From DATAYF01 sp036272735 (GTDB taxonomy: Bacteria; Chloroflexota; Ktedonobacteria; Ktedonobacterales; Ktedonobacteraceae), in NCBI GenBank assembly GCA_036272735.1, contig DATAYF010000005.1, positions 1 to 7,083 on the forward strand: 7,083 nucleotides of DNA. Reading direction: 5' to 3'. The notes beneath the pieces were generated by a model. It had not been told where the DNA came from and did not search any database. It was given only the letters and a program-made list of their open reading frames with translations. The position numbers were made by a program, and so were the translations under genes. Below, in pieces: positions 1-6,022 of the stretch. Within the stretch, counting starts at the first letter, position 1; each line of letters opens with the position of its first letter.

Positions 1-247
1 CGATGAGCGTTGCATCGGGGTGCGCGTCGAGTTGCAGGAGCAGTCCAGCCTGCAACGCAGCCCCGATCTCGGATGGGCGCCCTGGGATGGCCCTGGGCTT
101 CACATCACCGGTCTCGCGTCTCAGTTTCAGGTAGCGCTTGATCGTGGATCGAGACACCGCAAAGAGCTGGATGATCTCTGCACGCGTCATTCCCTGGTCA
201 ACCGCGTGTAAAATTCGGTGCCGTAGGTCTTGTGAATATGCTCGCAT
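1..247 (-). CDS. IS630-family transposase, N-terminal part (truncated by window edge)
   Basis: Reading the minus strand from the ATG at 247 gives 82 open codons to the edge of the window, starting MRAYSQDLRHRILHAVDQG. Residues about 5-45 form a helix-turn-helix of the type found at the N terminus of IS630 transposases (TRAEIIQLFAVSRSTIKRYL), followed by the usual basic linker ending in a GRPSEI motif. This part binds the terminal inverted repeat. The catalytic DDE domain would lie to the left of the window, so integrity of the enzyme cannot be judged. An AAGGA lies only about two bases before the ATG, which is closer than usual. The gene points away from ycaQ's 3' end, and the outer tip of the element must lie somewhere between 248 and 356. 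Family assignment is from recognised motifs and is fairly safe; the exact IS is not identified. Confidence 0.82.
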   Translation of the reverse strand, partial: MRAYSQDLRHRILHAVDQGMTRAEIIQLFAVSRSTIKRYLKLRRETGDVKPRAIPGRPSEIGAALQAGLLLQLDAHPDATLI

Positions 248-271
248 ATCCTTATTTTGTCACATGGTTCA

Positions 272-298
272 GTCTTTATGAAGACCGCTGTAGCAGCG
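272..298. other. Two adjacent short perfect hairpins
   Basis: GTCTT-TATG-AAGAC (272-285) is immediately followed by CGCTG-TAG-CAGCG (286-298), both perfect 5-bp stems. They lie between the 5' end of the IS630 transposase gene and the 3' end of ycaQ. They could be part of the tip of the IS630 element or a weak terminator for ycaQ. No T-run follows on either strand, so terminator function is doubtful. Confidence 0.3.
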
Positions 299-356
299 TA
301 TACCTCTGCACCAGCTTGTTGCCTCCGAGCGTGGCATAGCCCAAACACACGCGTTC

Positions 357-1634
357 TCAACACATCCGTATCCTCTCCAGCACGCCCTCGTGCACCTTTT
401 CCGGCGAAAGCATCGCTCCATCCAATTCCTGCGCTCCGACAAACTGCATGAACCGTTGGAACCCACGCGTGAGGGCGAGGAGAAAGGCATCATCAATGGT
501 GAGATGATCCTCTAGCCAGAAGCCTTTCACCACCAGCTTCCTGGTTTCGCGTTCCAGTTTGAGGTCAGCGCGCGCCACCAGCGTATCCTGATAGAGAATT
601 GGCAAGGTGTAATAGCCCCAGCGTCTCTTCTCCTGCGGTTTGTAGACCTCCCACAGGTATTCAAAGCCGAAGAGGGACAAGGCGCGACCCCGTGCGCTCA
701 CGATGTCCAGCGGGGCCAGGAAGATCACCTCCTCGCTGGTGGATGTCTCCAAGGGGCTCCACTCGTCAGGAATCTCTCCAGCGTGCAGCCGTTCGAGCAG
801 GGAAAAATCTTCGGTGCGCACGAAATACTCGGTTCTGGCATCATCCAGCAACGCCACCTGTACAATCTTGTCCTCTTTGACCAACCTCGCCAGCCGCGCC
901 GCAGTCTCGGCCTTCTCCACTGATCTGAGGGCATCGCCAGCAAAGGCGAGACGCCAACTGCGCACGCTCATCAGGCCATAGGCCCGCAGCACTTCCAGCT
1001 CGAAAAACGCCTCGGCCTCCTCTTCTGATGCTGCGTGAGCGAATTGGGCGGGTGCGATGCGTTCGCGCAAATCGTAGACGCGCTCAAGTCTCCTGCGGCT
1101 GTGCGTCATAATCTCGCCCGCCAGCCACAGATAATAGAGCGCCTGGTTCACCGCTTTGCCAGAGCGATAGCTCCCCTTCGTTTGCCCCGTCGTGGAGATC
1201 TCCTTGCTCTCGAAATCGCGTGCCGAGAGCGGCCCACGCTCGACGATCCTTGTGTAGACCTGCTCGATCAGATCGGCATACGCAGCGGCAAACTCAGCAC
1301 GGCGAGGCTCCAGCCGTTTGCGCGCCATCGCCACACGCCAGTACGGCAACTCCTCCATCGGGAGAACTGTCACCGCACCGCCATACTCGAACAACAGCCG
1401 ATCCGTATACAAAGCTCGCCTCAAAAGAGCCGGCTCGTATTCCAACACCCGCCCATACAGCACAATATCCTGGCTCTGCGCTACTACCGAGAGCGGGTCT
1501 ACCTGCACTACTCCTCCATCGCGCACCGCCTCACACATCCCCGCGTATCCTCGAAACCTCCGCCCCGTATATAATCCCTGCCGTCCTAGAATAAATCGCC
1601 GCCGGGTCACATCTGAAATGGTTAAGAAACTCAT
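357..1634 (-). CDS. ycaQ: YcaQ/AlkX-family winged-helix DNA glycosylase
   Basis: Protein of 425 residues, close to the usual length for the HTH_42/YcaQ family (about 400). Known members are monofunctional DNA glycosylases made of tandem winged-helix domains. They excise alkylated purines and unhook interstrand cross-links such as those left by nitrogen mustards. The family catalytic motif is Gln-hydrophobic-Gln in AlkZ and Gln-hydrophobic-Asp in the YcaQ/AlkX branch. Here GGVVQVDPLSVV places Q44-V45-D46 in the expected N-terminal position, which argues for an active AlkX-type enzyme. Other family-like blocks are the LLRRALYTDRLLFEYGGAVTV region (about 69-90), GYYTLPILYQD (about 340-350) and a C-terminal LALTRGFQRFMQF helix. 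The start at 1634 fits the family N terminus (MSFLTISDVTRRRFI), with an AAAGG six bases upstream. That ribosome site lies inside the candidate left end of the neighbouring IS5 element. No operon partner is visible. Confidence 0.85.
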   Translation of the reverse strand: MSFLTISDVTRRRFILGRQGLYTGRRFRGYAGMCEAVRDGGVVQVDPLSVVAQSQDIVLYGRVLEYEPALLRRALYTDRLLFEYGGAVTVLPMEELPYWRVAMARKRLEPRRAEFAAAYADLIEQVYTRIVERGPLSARDFESKEISTTGQTKGSYRSGKAVNQALYYLWLAGEIMTHSRRRLERVYDLRERIAPAQFAHAASEEEAEAFFELEVLRAYGLMSVRSWRLAFAGDALRSVEKAETAARLARLVKEDKIVQVALLDDARTEYFVRTEDFSLLERLHAGEIPDEWSPLETSTSEEVIFLAPLDIVSARGRALSLFGFEYLWEVYKPQEKRRWGYYTLPILYQDTLVARADLKLERETRKLVVKGFWLEDHLTIDDAFLLALTRGFQRFMQFVGAQELDGAMLSPEKVHEGVLERIRMC

Positions 1635-1650
1635 AAAGAGAGCCTTTCGC
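1635..1650 (+). repeat. Candidate IS5 terminal inverted repeat, left copy
   Basis: AAAGAGAGCCTTTCGC; its first nine bases and TCGC at the end match the reverse complement of the right copy (2531-2546). It directly follows the ATG complement of ycaQ at 1632-1634, and its inner part supplies the AAAGG that would serve as the ycaQ ribosome-binding site. Confidence 0.4.
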
Positions 1651-1694
1651 TTTCTTCTGCTCGACGCATCAATGCTTGAGCGTTTGGAAACAGA

Positions 1695-2486
1695 TCAGTG
1701 GCTCCTCCCCACACGAGCGAGAAGCAGCCGAATCATCGCCACTTGGATGAGTGTTTCACTCGTTTGGACCTTTCGTTCGTAATCTTTGCTCATTCTTCTG
1801 TTGCGAGAAATCCAAGAAAGTGAACGCTCCACTACCCATCTGCGAGGTTGGATGCTGAATCCACGCTGGCCGGGTGCGCGTTCCACCACTTCCAGATCCC
1901 AGCCGCCCTCAGCTTGGCACCAAGCAGCCAATTCCTGGCCGCGGTAGGCGGCATCCGCCCAAATTTTCTTCAGACGTGGCACAAAGCATTTCAGTCCGGC
2001 GAGGAGACAACGCGCCCCTCGTGTGTCGTGGACATCGGCTTCGGTGACGTAGATTGAGATCGGAATGCCCAGCATATCCACCAGCATGTGGCGCTTGCGC
2101 CCTTTCACATGCTTGTGAGCATCAAAGCCGCTGATGCCAGCAGACTCCTCAACTGTTTTCACACTTTGAGCATCCATGATGGTCGCACTTGGGTGCGGAT
2201 TCCTTCCCTGTCGTTCACGTTCCGCTCGGTGGAGCACGCGGAGGAGGCGGGTCCAGATCCCTGTGAGACGCAAGCGTCGGAAGTGATAGAAGACCGTCTG
2301 CCACGGCGGAAAGTTGGTGGGTAGGTAGCGCCAAGGACAGCCGGTTCGCAAGACGTAGAAGATCGCGTCGAAAATTGCCCGGAGCGAGTGGATGGGTGGC
2401 CTGCCTCGTTTGCTTTGGAGTGGCAACTGCTGCTGGAGGTAGGCCCACTCGGCATCGGACAAGCTGCTAGGGTAGTGGGTGCTCAT
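1695..2486 (-). CDS. IS5-family transposase (DUF4096 plus DDE domain), apparently intact
   Basis: From the ATG at 2486 the protein is 263 residues, the expected size for a one-frame IS5-group transposase. Residues about 5-78 (YPSSLSDAEWAYL through the CPWRYLPTNFPPWQTVFYHF block) are the DUF4096 DNA-binding-type N terminus. Residues about 100-255 are the DDE catalytic fold. Putative catalytic residues are D105 in IMDAQSVK, D178 in IWADAAYRG and E220 in RRWVVERSLSWISRNRR, the last being the typical C-terminal signature of the family. There is no frameshift or internal stop, so activity is plausible. A longer reading from a GTG at 2600 exists but runs beyond the candidate right end of the element and adds residues that do not look like the family. 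The chosen ATG has AAAAGG touching it, tighter than normal. Confidence 0.92.
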   Translation of the reverse strand: MSTHYPSSLSDAEWAYLQQQLPLQSKRGRPPIHSLRAIFDAIFYVLRTGCPWRYLPTNFPPWQTVFYHFRRLRLTGIWTRLLRVLHRAERERQGRNPHPSATIMDAQSVKTVEESAGISGFDAHKHVKGRKRHMLVDMLGIPISIYVTEADVHDTRGARCLLAGLKCFVPRLKKIWADAAYRGQELAAWCQAEGGWDLEVVERAPGQRGFSIQPRRWVVERSLSWISRNRRMSKDYERKVQTSETLIQVAMIRLLLARVGRSH

Positions 2487-2530
2487 CCTTTTAGGATAGC
2501 ACAAATGTCTGCTCCTCCGCTTTCCCATGC

Positions 2531-2546
2531 GCGAGGAGCTCTCTTT
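2531..2546 (-). repeat. Candidate IS5 terminal inverted repeat, right copy
   Basis: On the minus strand this reads AAAGAGAGCTCCTCGC, matching the left copy at 13 of 16 positions. It lies 45-60 bases upstream of the transposase start, as expected for the promoter-proximal end of an IS5 element. Flanking bases do not form a clear direct repeat. Confidence 0.4.
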
Positions 2547-2652
2547 CTCCGCATCTCTCCAGAGGAAGGAGCAAGACCGCGAAGCCAATGAGCCACACAC
2601 CCCTCACGCGCTGTGCTCCAGCTTCTCTCGATTAACAAAGCACGCTCTAAGC

Positions 2653-2907
2653 ATGGGCATCACGCTCATCTCAACGCTGCTATGTAGCATCGGGATATGG
2701 CTCGGCGTACCTCAATTCGCTGCCAGTGAGGGTTTGTATGCCGCCGGGCCTGGTGGTGGTGGTGGTGGATTAGTGCTCGCGATAGTCATGATGGCGCTAG
2801 CAGTTGGTTTAGTAATATATGCGCTCAAGATCAGCGTTCACTTTGCCTCGTCAGCGGCAACGTCACCTGAAACGTTGACCCTTTCCCCAATACGCTCTCA
2901 ACGCTAA
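2653..2907 (+). CDS. Possible small glycine-rich membrane protein (doubtful)
   Basis: An 84-codon reading from the ATG at 2653 encodes a hydrophobic start (MGITLISTLLCSIGIWLGV), an AAS that could be a signal-peptidase site near residue 25, a PGGGGGG run at 33-38, and a strong membrane segment at about 39-58 (LVLAIVMMALAVGLVIYAL) followed by a basic-polar tail. I do not recognise the family. For it: two clean hydrophobic segments, unusual for a chance reading, in a stretch with no other gene. Against it: no ribosome-binding site is visible before the ATG, and the last 77 bases overlap the 3' end of the convergent histidine kinase. It might be the remnant of a gene whose front was displaced by the IS5 insertion. 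The frame stays open upstream to an ATG at 2527, but those residues are unlike a signal peptide. Confidence 0.33.
   Translation: MGITLISTLLCSIGIWLGVPQFAASEGLYAAGPGGGGGGLVLAIVMMALAVGLVIYALKISVHFASSAATSPETLTLSPIRSQR
2751..2768 (+). repeat. (TGG)6 trinucleotide tract
   Basis: Six perfect TGG units, read as a Gly run in the small membrane ORF at 2653-2907. Length changes in such a tract would add or remove glycines without shifting frame. Confidence 0.7.
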
Positions 2908-4678
2908 TGTTCCCACCGTGACGCTTCACGATATCTGCGGAAATGTACAATCCAATGCCCAGCCCCTTAAACGTGGGATCGTGTACATCGTGCACCCGAT
3001 AAAAACGCTCAAATATTTTGGTGCGCTGCTCGCTTGGGATGCCAATGCCAAAATCGCGTACACTGATCGTGACCATCTCGTCTGATGAGGTAACGTCCAC
3101 CTCGACTGTGTCGGCCTGGGGTGAATATTTGATGGCGTTGGTGATCAGGTTGGTGAAGACTTGCCCCAGCCGGTCACGATCACCCACTATAGATTTTCGT
3201 GCCGTGCCATGCACAACGATACGATGCGTTTCCGTTGTCTGTTGGAGGGATTCCACAATCTCGCCAAGCAACTCGTCAATCTCAATCGGCTCCTGCGCAC
3301 ACTCCATACGCCCCGCGTTGATTTTCGAGACATCGAGCAGTTCGCCAATCAGCCGGGTCAGCTTATCCACCTGGGTATCCATCTTCGTCAATGTGGTCGC
3401 CGCGTCCTGTACGTTGTGCCTTGCCAGCTTCCTTTGTTGTAGTTGGATGAGTGCCTTCAATGAAGTAAGCGGCGTCTTGAGTTCGTGGCTCGCCATGCTG
3501 ATAAAGTCATCTTTGCGCTGTTCCAGTTCCTTGCGCGCAGAATTATCAAGCACAAAGTTGATAACTTGGAGCGGATTGAGTTGTAAGGTGACAGCGCCCA
3601 CTAAAACAGGAAGGCGACTGCCATCTTTACACACATACTCTTTCTCATACGGCGTCATATACTGGCGAAGCGTGAGTTCCTGGTGCGCTTGCTGGGTGAG
3701 CGTGGTATACTCTGGAGGCGTCATACGAGCCCAGTTTATCTCTCGACGATACAAATCGTCCTGTGTATATCCAGTCATGCGGAGAAAGGTATCATTGGCT
3801 TCTACAACCTCATCCTCCTCGGCGAGAAAGATCCCAATAATATTCGAATTCATGAATGTGTGCGCCAGCTGCTGGCTCTGGCGCAAGGCTTCCTCCGTCC
3901 GTTTCTGCGCATCGATATCGGTGCCAGTACCAAACCATCGCAGGATCGTACCTTGCGCATCCTTGTATGGCATCCCTCGCACAAGGAACCAGCGATACTC
4001 TCCTGTTCTACCATTCTGTATGCGATGCTCCACTTCATAAGGCATACCTGTTTGGACGCCAGTCTGCCACACATTCAGTACGCGTGGTCGATCATCAGGA
4101 TGCATACTCTGTATCCATCCGTCCCCTCGTATTTGTTCAGAGGTCATGTTGGTATAGTCACGGCAACGTTGGTTACTGTATTCGGCGGAGCCGTCTGGAT
4201 GATGCACCCAGACAAATTGGGGAATAACATCGACCAGGGCACGCAACCTATATTCACTCTCTCTTACCGCCTGCTCTGCCCGTCTTTTATCGTCGACATC
4301 AGAACTGGTCATTACCCACAGCACAATATTATCGTCACTATCACGTTGAGCTGAACCACGACACGCATGCCAGCGATAGATACCATCTTTTCTTCGCAGG
4401 CGCGTCTCTACGCGAAAGTCTTCTCCGGTCGTCAAGAAAGATTGCCGGACGCATGAGAATTCCTCTCGATCATCTGGATGGATGATCCCAAACCACCCAT
4501 TGTCTTGTAAATCTTCAAAAGAGAGACCCGTGTAGTCACGCCATTGAGTATTGTAGTAAATGTGCCCATGCGCATCGGCCACCCACATGTTTAATGGTGT
4601 AGCCTCAGCAATGACCCGTAACGTGTGCATATCAAGTGGTGCAGATATAACTTGTGGAATGAATGGCGTTTCCGTCAT
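2831..4678 (-). CDS. Cytoplasmic multi-PAS hybrid-free sensor histidine kinase
   Basis: From the ATG at 4678 the protein is 615 residues. It has three PAS/PAC sensor domains: about 20-135 (NMWVADAHGHIYYNTQWRDY, then HPDDREEF and the RKDGIYRWH PAC strand), about 145-258 (HPDDRPRV, EYRWFLVRG) and about 270-380 (GIFLAEEDEVVEANDTFL). These are followed by a HisKA dimerisation domain with the phospho-acceptor H398 in SHELKTPLTSL, and a HATPase_c domain with the N box (NLITNAIKYS, N514), G1 (DFGIGIP, D542), F box (FERFYRV) and G2 (GLGIGL, 572-577). All kinase motifs are intact. No membrane segment or receiver domain is visible, so it should be a soluble autokinase that senses an internal cue, possibly redox, oxygen or a small ligand through PAS. 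No conserved heme or flavin residue could be assigned. No response regulator is adjacent, so its partner is unknown. A TTG three codons upstream (4687) is a possible alternative start. Confidence 0.93.
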   Translation of the reverse strand: MTETPFIPQVISAPLDMHTLRVIAEATPLNMWVADAHGHIYYNTQWRDYTGLSFEDLQDNGWFGIIHPDDREEFSCVRQSFLTTGEDFRVETRLRRKDGIYRWHACRGSAQRDSDDNIVLWVMTSSDVDDKRRAEQAVRESEYRLRALVDVIPQFVWVHHPDGSAEYSNQRCRDYTNMTSEQIRGDGWIQSMHPDDRPRVLNVWQTGVQTGMPYEVEHRIQNGRTGEYRWFLVRGMPYKDAQGTILRWFGTGTDIDAQKRTEEALRQSQQLAHTFMNSNIIGIFLAEEDEVVEANDTFLRMTGYTQDDLYRREINWARMTPPEYTTLTQQAHQELTLRQYMTPYEKEYVCKDGSRLPVLVGAVTLQLNPLQVINFVLDNSARKELEQRKDDFISMASHELKTPLTSLKALIQLQQRKLARHNVQDAATTLTKMDTQVDKLTRLIGELLDVSKINAGRMECAQEPIEIDELLGEIVESLQQTTETHRIVVHGTARKSIVGDRDRLGQVFTNLITNAIKYSPQADTVEVDVTSSDEMVTISVRDFGIGIPSEQRTKIFERFYRVHDVHDPTFKGLGIGLYISADIVKRHGGNISVESVLGKGSTFQVTLPLTRQSER

Positions 4679-4721
4679 GTAATACAACCATTTCTATTCA
4701 TACTGTACTATTTTGCTTCAA

Positions 4722-4730
4722 ATTATAACA
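4722..4730 (-). promoter_or_regulatory. Extended -10 promoter element for the histidine kinase
   Basis: The minus strand reads TGTTATAAT, a perfect extended -10 (TGnTATAAT), with its last base 44 bases before the ATG at 4678. Transcription would start near 4715, giving a leader of about 37 bases. The -35 region is poor, which is tolerated with an extended -10. No strong Shine-Dalgarno is seen. Confidence 0.45.
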
Positions 4731-4736
4731 CAGGAA

Positions 4737-4745
4737 TGCTATAAA
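4737..4745 (+). promoter_or_regulatory. Candidate extended -10 element facing the aldo/keto reductase
   Basis: TGCTATAAA resembles an extended -10 and lies only six bases from the oppositely directed kinase -10. If used, the reductase mRNA would carry a leader of about 200 bases. A second AT-rich candidate, TATTTATAAA at 4921-4930, is too near the ribosome site to be a good promoter. This call is weak. Confidence 0.25.
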
Positions 4746-4840
4746 TAGACAGATGACTCGATTTTTGTGAGATCAGCAAAAGGGTGATCACGATCGGTTG
4801 AAGAGGATAAAAACTTCGCCATAGCAAAAAACGCGACCTG

Positions 4841-4859
4841 CTCCGATGAAACTCCGATG
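4841..4859 (+). repeat. Tandem direct repeat CTCCGATG, 11-bp period
   Basis: CTCCGATG occurs at 4841-4848 and again at 4852-4859, start to start 11 bases, about one helical turn. The repeat lies in the divergent intergenic region, 94 bases before the reductase start. It could be a site for a regulator such as an OmpR- or NarL-type protein, but two short copies may be chance. Confidence 0.3.
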
Positions 4860-4952
4860 TTCTCTCATCCGTGTAAAAAAAGATAACGACGTAACCATAC
4901 GCGTCAGCAGAGAACTGCGTTATTTATAAAGTGTAGGGAGAAGGGATTACTG

Positions 4953-5906
4953 ATGCAAACACGCCCATTTGGTAAAACAGGAATGGAAATTACGCCCATT
5001 GGCCTTGGAGCATGGGCAATCGGTGGTGGCAATTGGGAAGCTGGCTGGGGTCCACAGGATGATCAGGAATCGATGGATGTGATCAAGCGTGCGCTTGACC
5101 TGGGCATCAACTGGATAGATACTGCTGCCGAGTACGGTCTGGGGCATTCTGAAGAGATTGTTGGCAAGGCCATCAAGGGGCGCGAGAAACCATACATTTT
5201 TACGAAATGCTCGCTCGTTTGGGATGAGCAGAGGAAGATTCACAATTCGCTTAAAGCCAACTCGATCAAGCGTGAGGCCGAAGCGAGCCTGAAACGACTC
5301 GATATCGATGTGATTGACCTGTACCAGATACACTGGCCGAACCCAGATGAGGATGTCGAAGAAGGTTGGTGTGCGCTTGTGGACCTGAAAAAAGAGGGTA
5401 AAGTACGCCATATTGGTGTCTCGAACTTTAACGTCGAGCAGATCAAACGCGCCGAAAAAATTGCTCCAGTCGAGACCCTTCAACCGCCTTATTCGCTCAT
5501 TCATCCTGATGTACAAAAGGAAATTCTCCCCTATTGTCAGCAAAAAAACATTGGTGTCATCGTCTATTCGCCGATGGCCTCGGGGCTGCTGACCGGGCAG
5601 ATGACACCGGATCGCATCAAAAATATGCCCAATGACGACTGGCGTAGAAACGACTCTGAATACCAGGAGCCACGCCTATCACGCAATCTGGCGCTGGCAA
5701 ATTTATTGACGGAGATTGGCTATGAGCACAGTGCCCCGGCGGGCGTCGTCGCTGTCGCCTGGGTACTGCACAATCCAGCCGTTACCGCTGCCATCGTCGG
5801 CTCACGCCGTCCCAGTCAAATCGAGGATATGGTTATGGCCGCCGAGTATCGCCTGAGCGATAGCGAGATCGAGCAGATCGACAAGTTTATTGCCAATCAC
5901 CCATAA
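4953..5906 (+). CDS. NADP-dependent aldo/keto reductase
   Basis: Protein of 317 residues, typical of single-domain (alpha/beta)8 aldo/keto reductases that reduce aldehydes and ketones with NADPH. The catalytic tetrad is complete: D56 and Y61 in NWIDTAAEYG, K85 in YIFTKCS, and H127 in DLYQIHWP. The N-terminal LGKTG-like and GLGAWAIGG strands, the GVSNF motif (about 165) and the cofactor-phosphate segment VGSRRPSQIEDM (about 288) are all present. The GHSEEIVGKAI block and overall style resemble the bacterial YhdN/IolS (AKR11-like) branch; the substrate cannot be read from sequence. The ATG at 4953 has a good purine-rich site (AGGGAGAAGGG) just upstream. The gene stands alone, diverges from the histidine kinase and ends before a strong hairpin. 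Codon use looks like the surrounding host genes, with no sign of damage. Confidence 0.93.
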   Translation: MQTRPFGKTGMEITPIGLGAWAIGGGNWEAGWGPQDDQESMDVIKRALDLGINWIDTAAEYGLGHSEEIVGKAIKGREKPYIFTKCSLVWDEQRKIHNSLKANSIKREAEASLKRLDIDVIDLYQIHWPNPDEDVEEGWCALVDLKKEGKVRHIGVSNFNVEQIKRAEKIAPVETLQPPYSLIHPDVQKEILPYCQQKNIGVIVYSPMASGLLTGQMTPDRIKNMPNDDWRRNDSEYQEPRLSRNLALANLLTEIGYEHSAPAGVVAVAWVLHNPAVTAAIVGSRRPSQIEDMVMAAEYRLSDSEIEQIDKFIANHP

Positions 5907-5937
5907 AACGCGACGAAGGTTTTGCGCACGACAATGC

Positions 5938-5998
5938 AAACAGCACAAGTCATGCTGGTAACGATTTCGTCATTACCAGCATGGCTTGCGCTGTTTTT
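5938..5998 (+). terminator. Long-stem intrinsic terminator between convergent genes
   Basis: The left arm 5938-5961 (AAACAGC, CAAG, CATGCTGGTAA) pairs with the right arm 5973-5996 (TTACCAGCATG, CTTG, GCTGTTT). This gives 22 Watson-Crick pairs, one T-G wobble and one A-C mismatch around an 11-base loop. On the plus strand the stem runs into TTTTT (5994-5998), fitting termination of the reductase transcript. On the minus strand only TTTGC follows, so the termination of the gene at 6023 through it would be weaker, although it lies just downstream of that stop. Confidence 0.85.
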
Positions 5999-6022
5999 GT
6001 GCATCATCATAATGATAAATCT

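Larger units (their letters stand above)
1635..2546 (-). mobile_element. IS5-family insertion sequence (about 0.9 kb, single transposase gene)
   Basis: The element is defined by a complete IS5-type transposase gene plus a candidate imperfect terminal inverted repeat: AAAGAGAGC at 1635-1643 matches the reverse complement of 2538-2546. Extending inward gives 13 matches in 16 positions (1635-1650 against 2531-2546). The resulting length of 912 bp fits the IS5 family. No convincing target duplication flanks these tips (TCAT on the left, CTCC on the right), so the exact ends are tentative and could be a few bases inward or further out. The transposase identity is far more certain than the boundaries. 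Confidence 0.5.

Noticed and set aside
1035..1574. 179-codon plus-strand reading opposite ycaQ
   Set aside because: It is antisense to a well-supported gene, with low-complexity Arg/Pro/His-rich composition and no family motif; it is a shadow of the minus-strand codon pattern.
2487..2600. N-terminal extension of the IS5 transposase to a GTG at 2600
   Set aside because: The extra 38 residues run past the candidate IS right end and are unlike the family; the ATG at 2486 gives the usual N terminus.
3018..4040. 340-codon plus-strand reading opposite the histidine kinase
   Set aside because: It is entirely antisense to intact PAS, HisKA and HATPase motifs and is Ser/Cys/Arg-rich, as expected of a reverse-frame shadow.
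4679..4687. TTG start at 4687 for the histidine kinase
   Set aside because: It adds only three residues, and the ATG at 4678 is preferred; neither has a strong Shine-Dalgarno, so this is not fully excluded.
4947..5543. 198-codon minus-strand reading opposite the aldo/keto reductase
   Set aside because: It is antisense to the reductase, whose catalytic tetrad is complete; no motif or ribosome site supports it.
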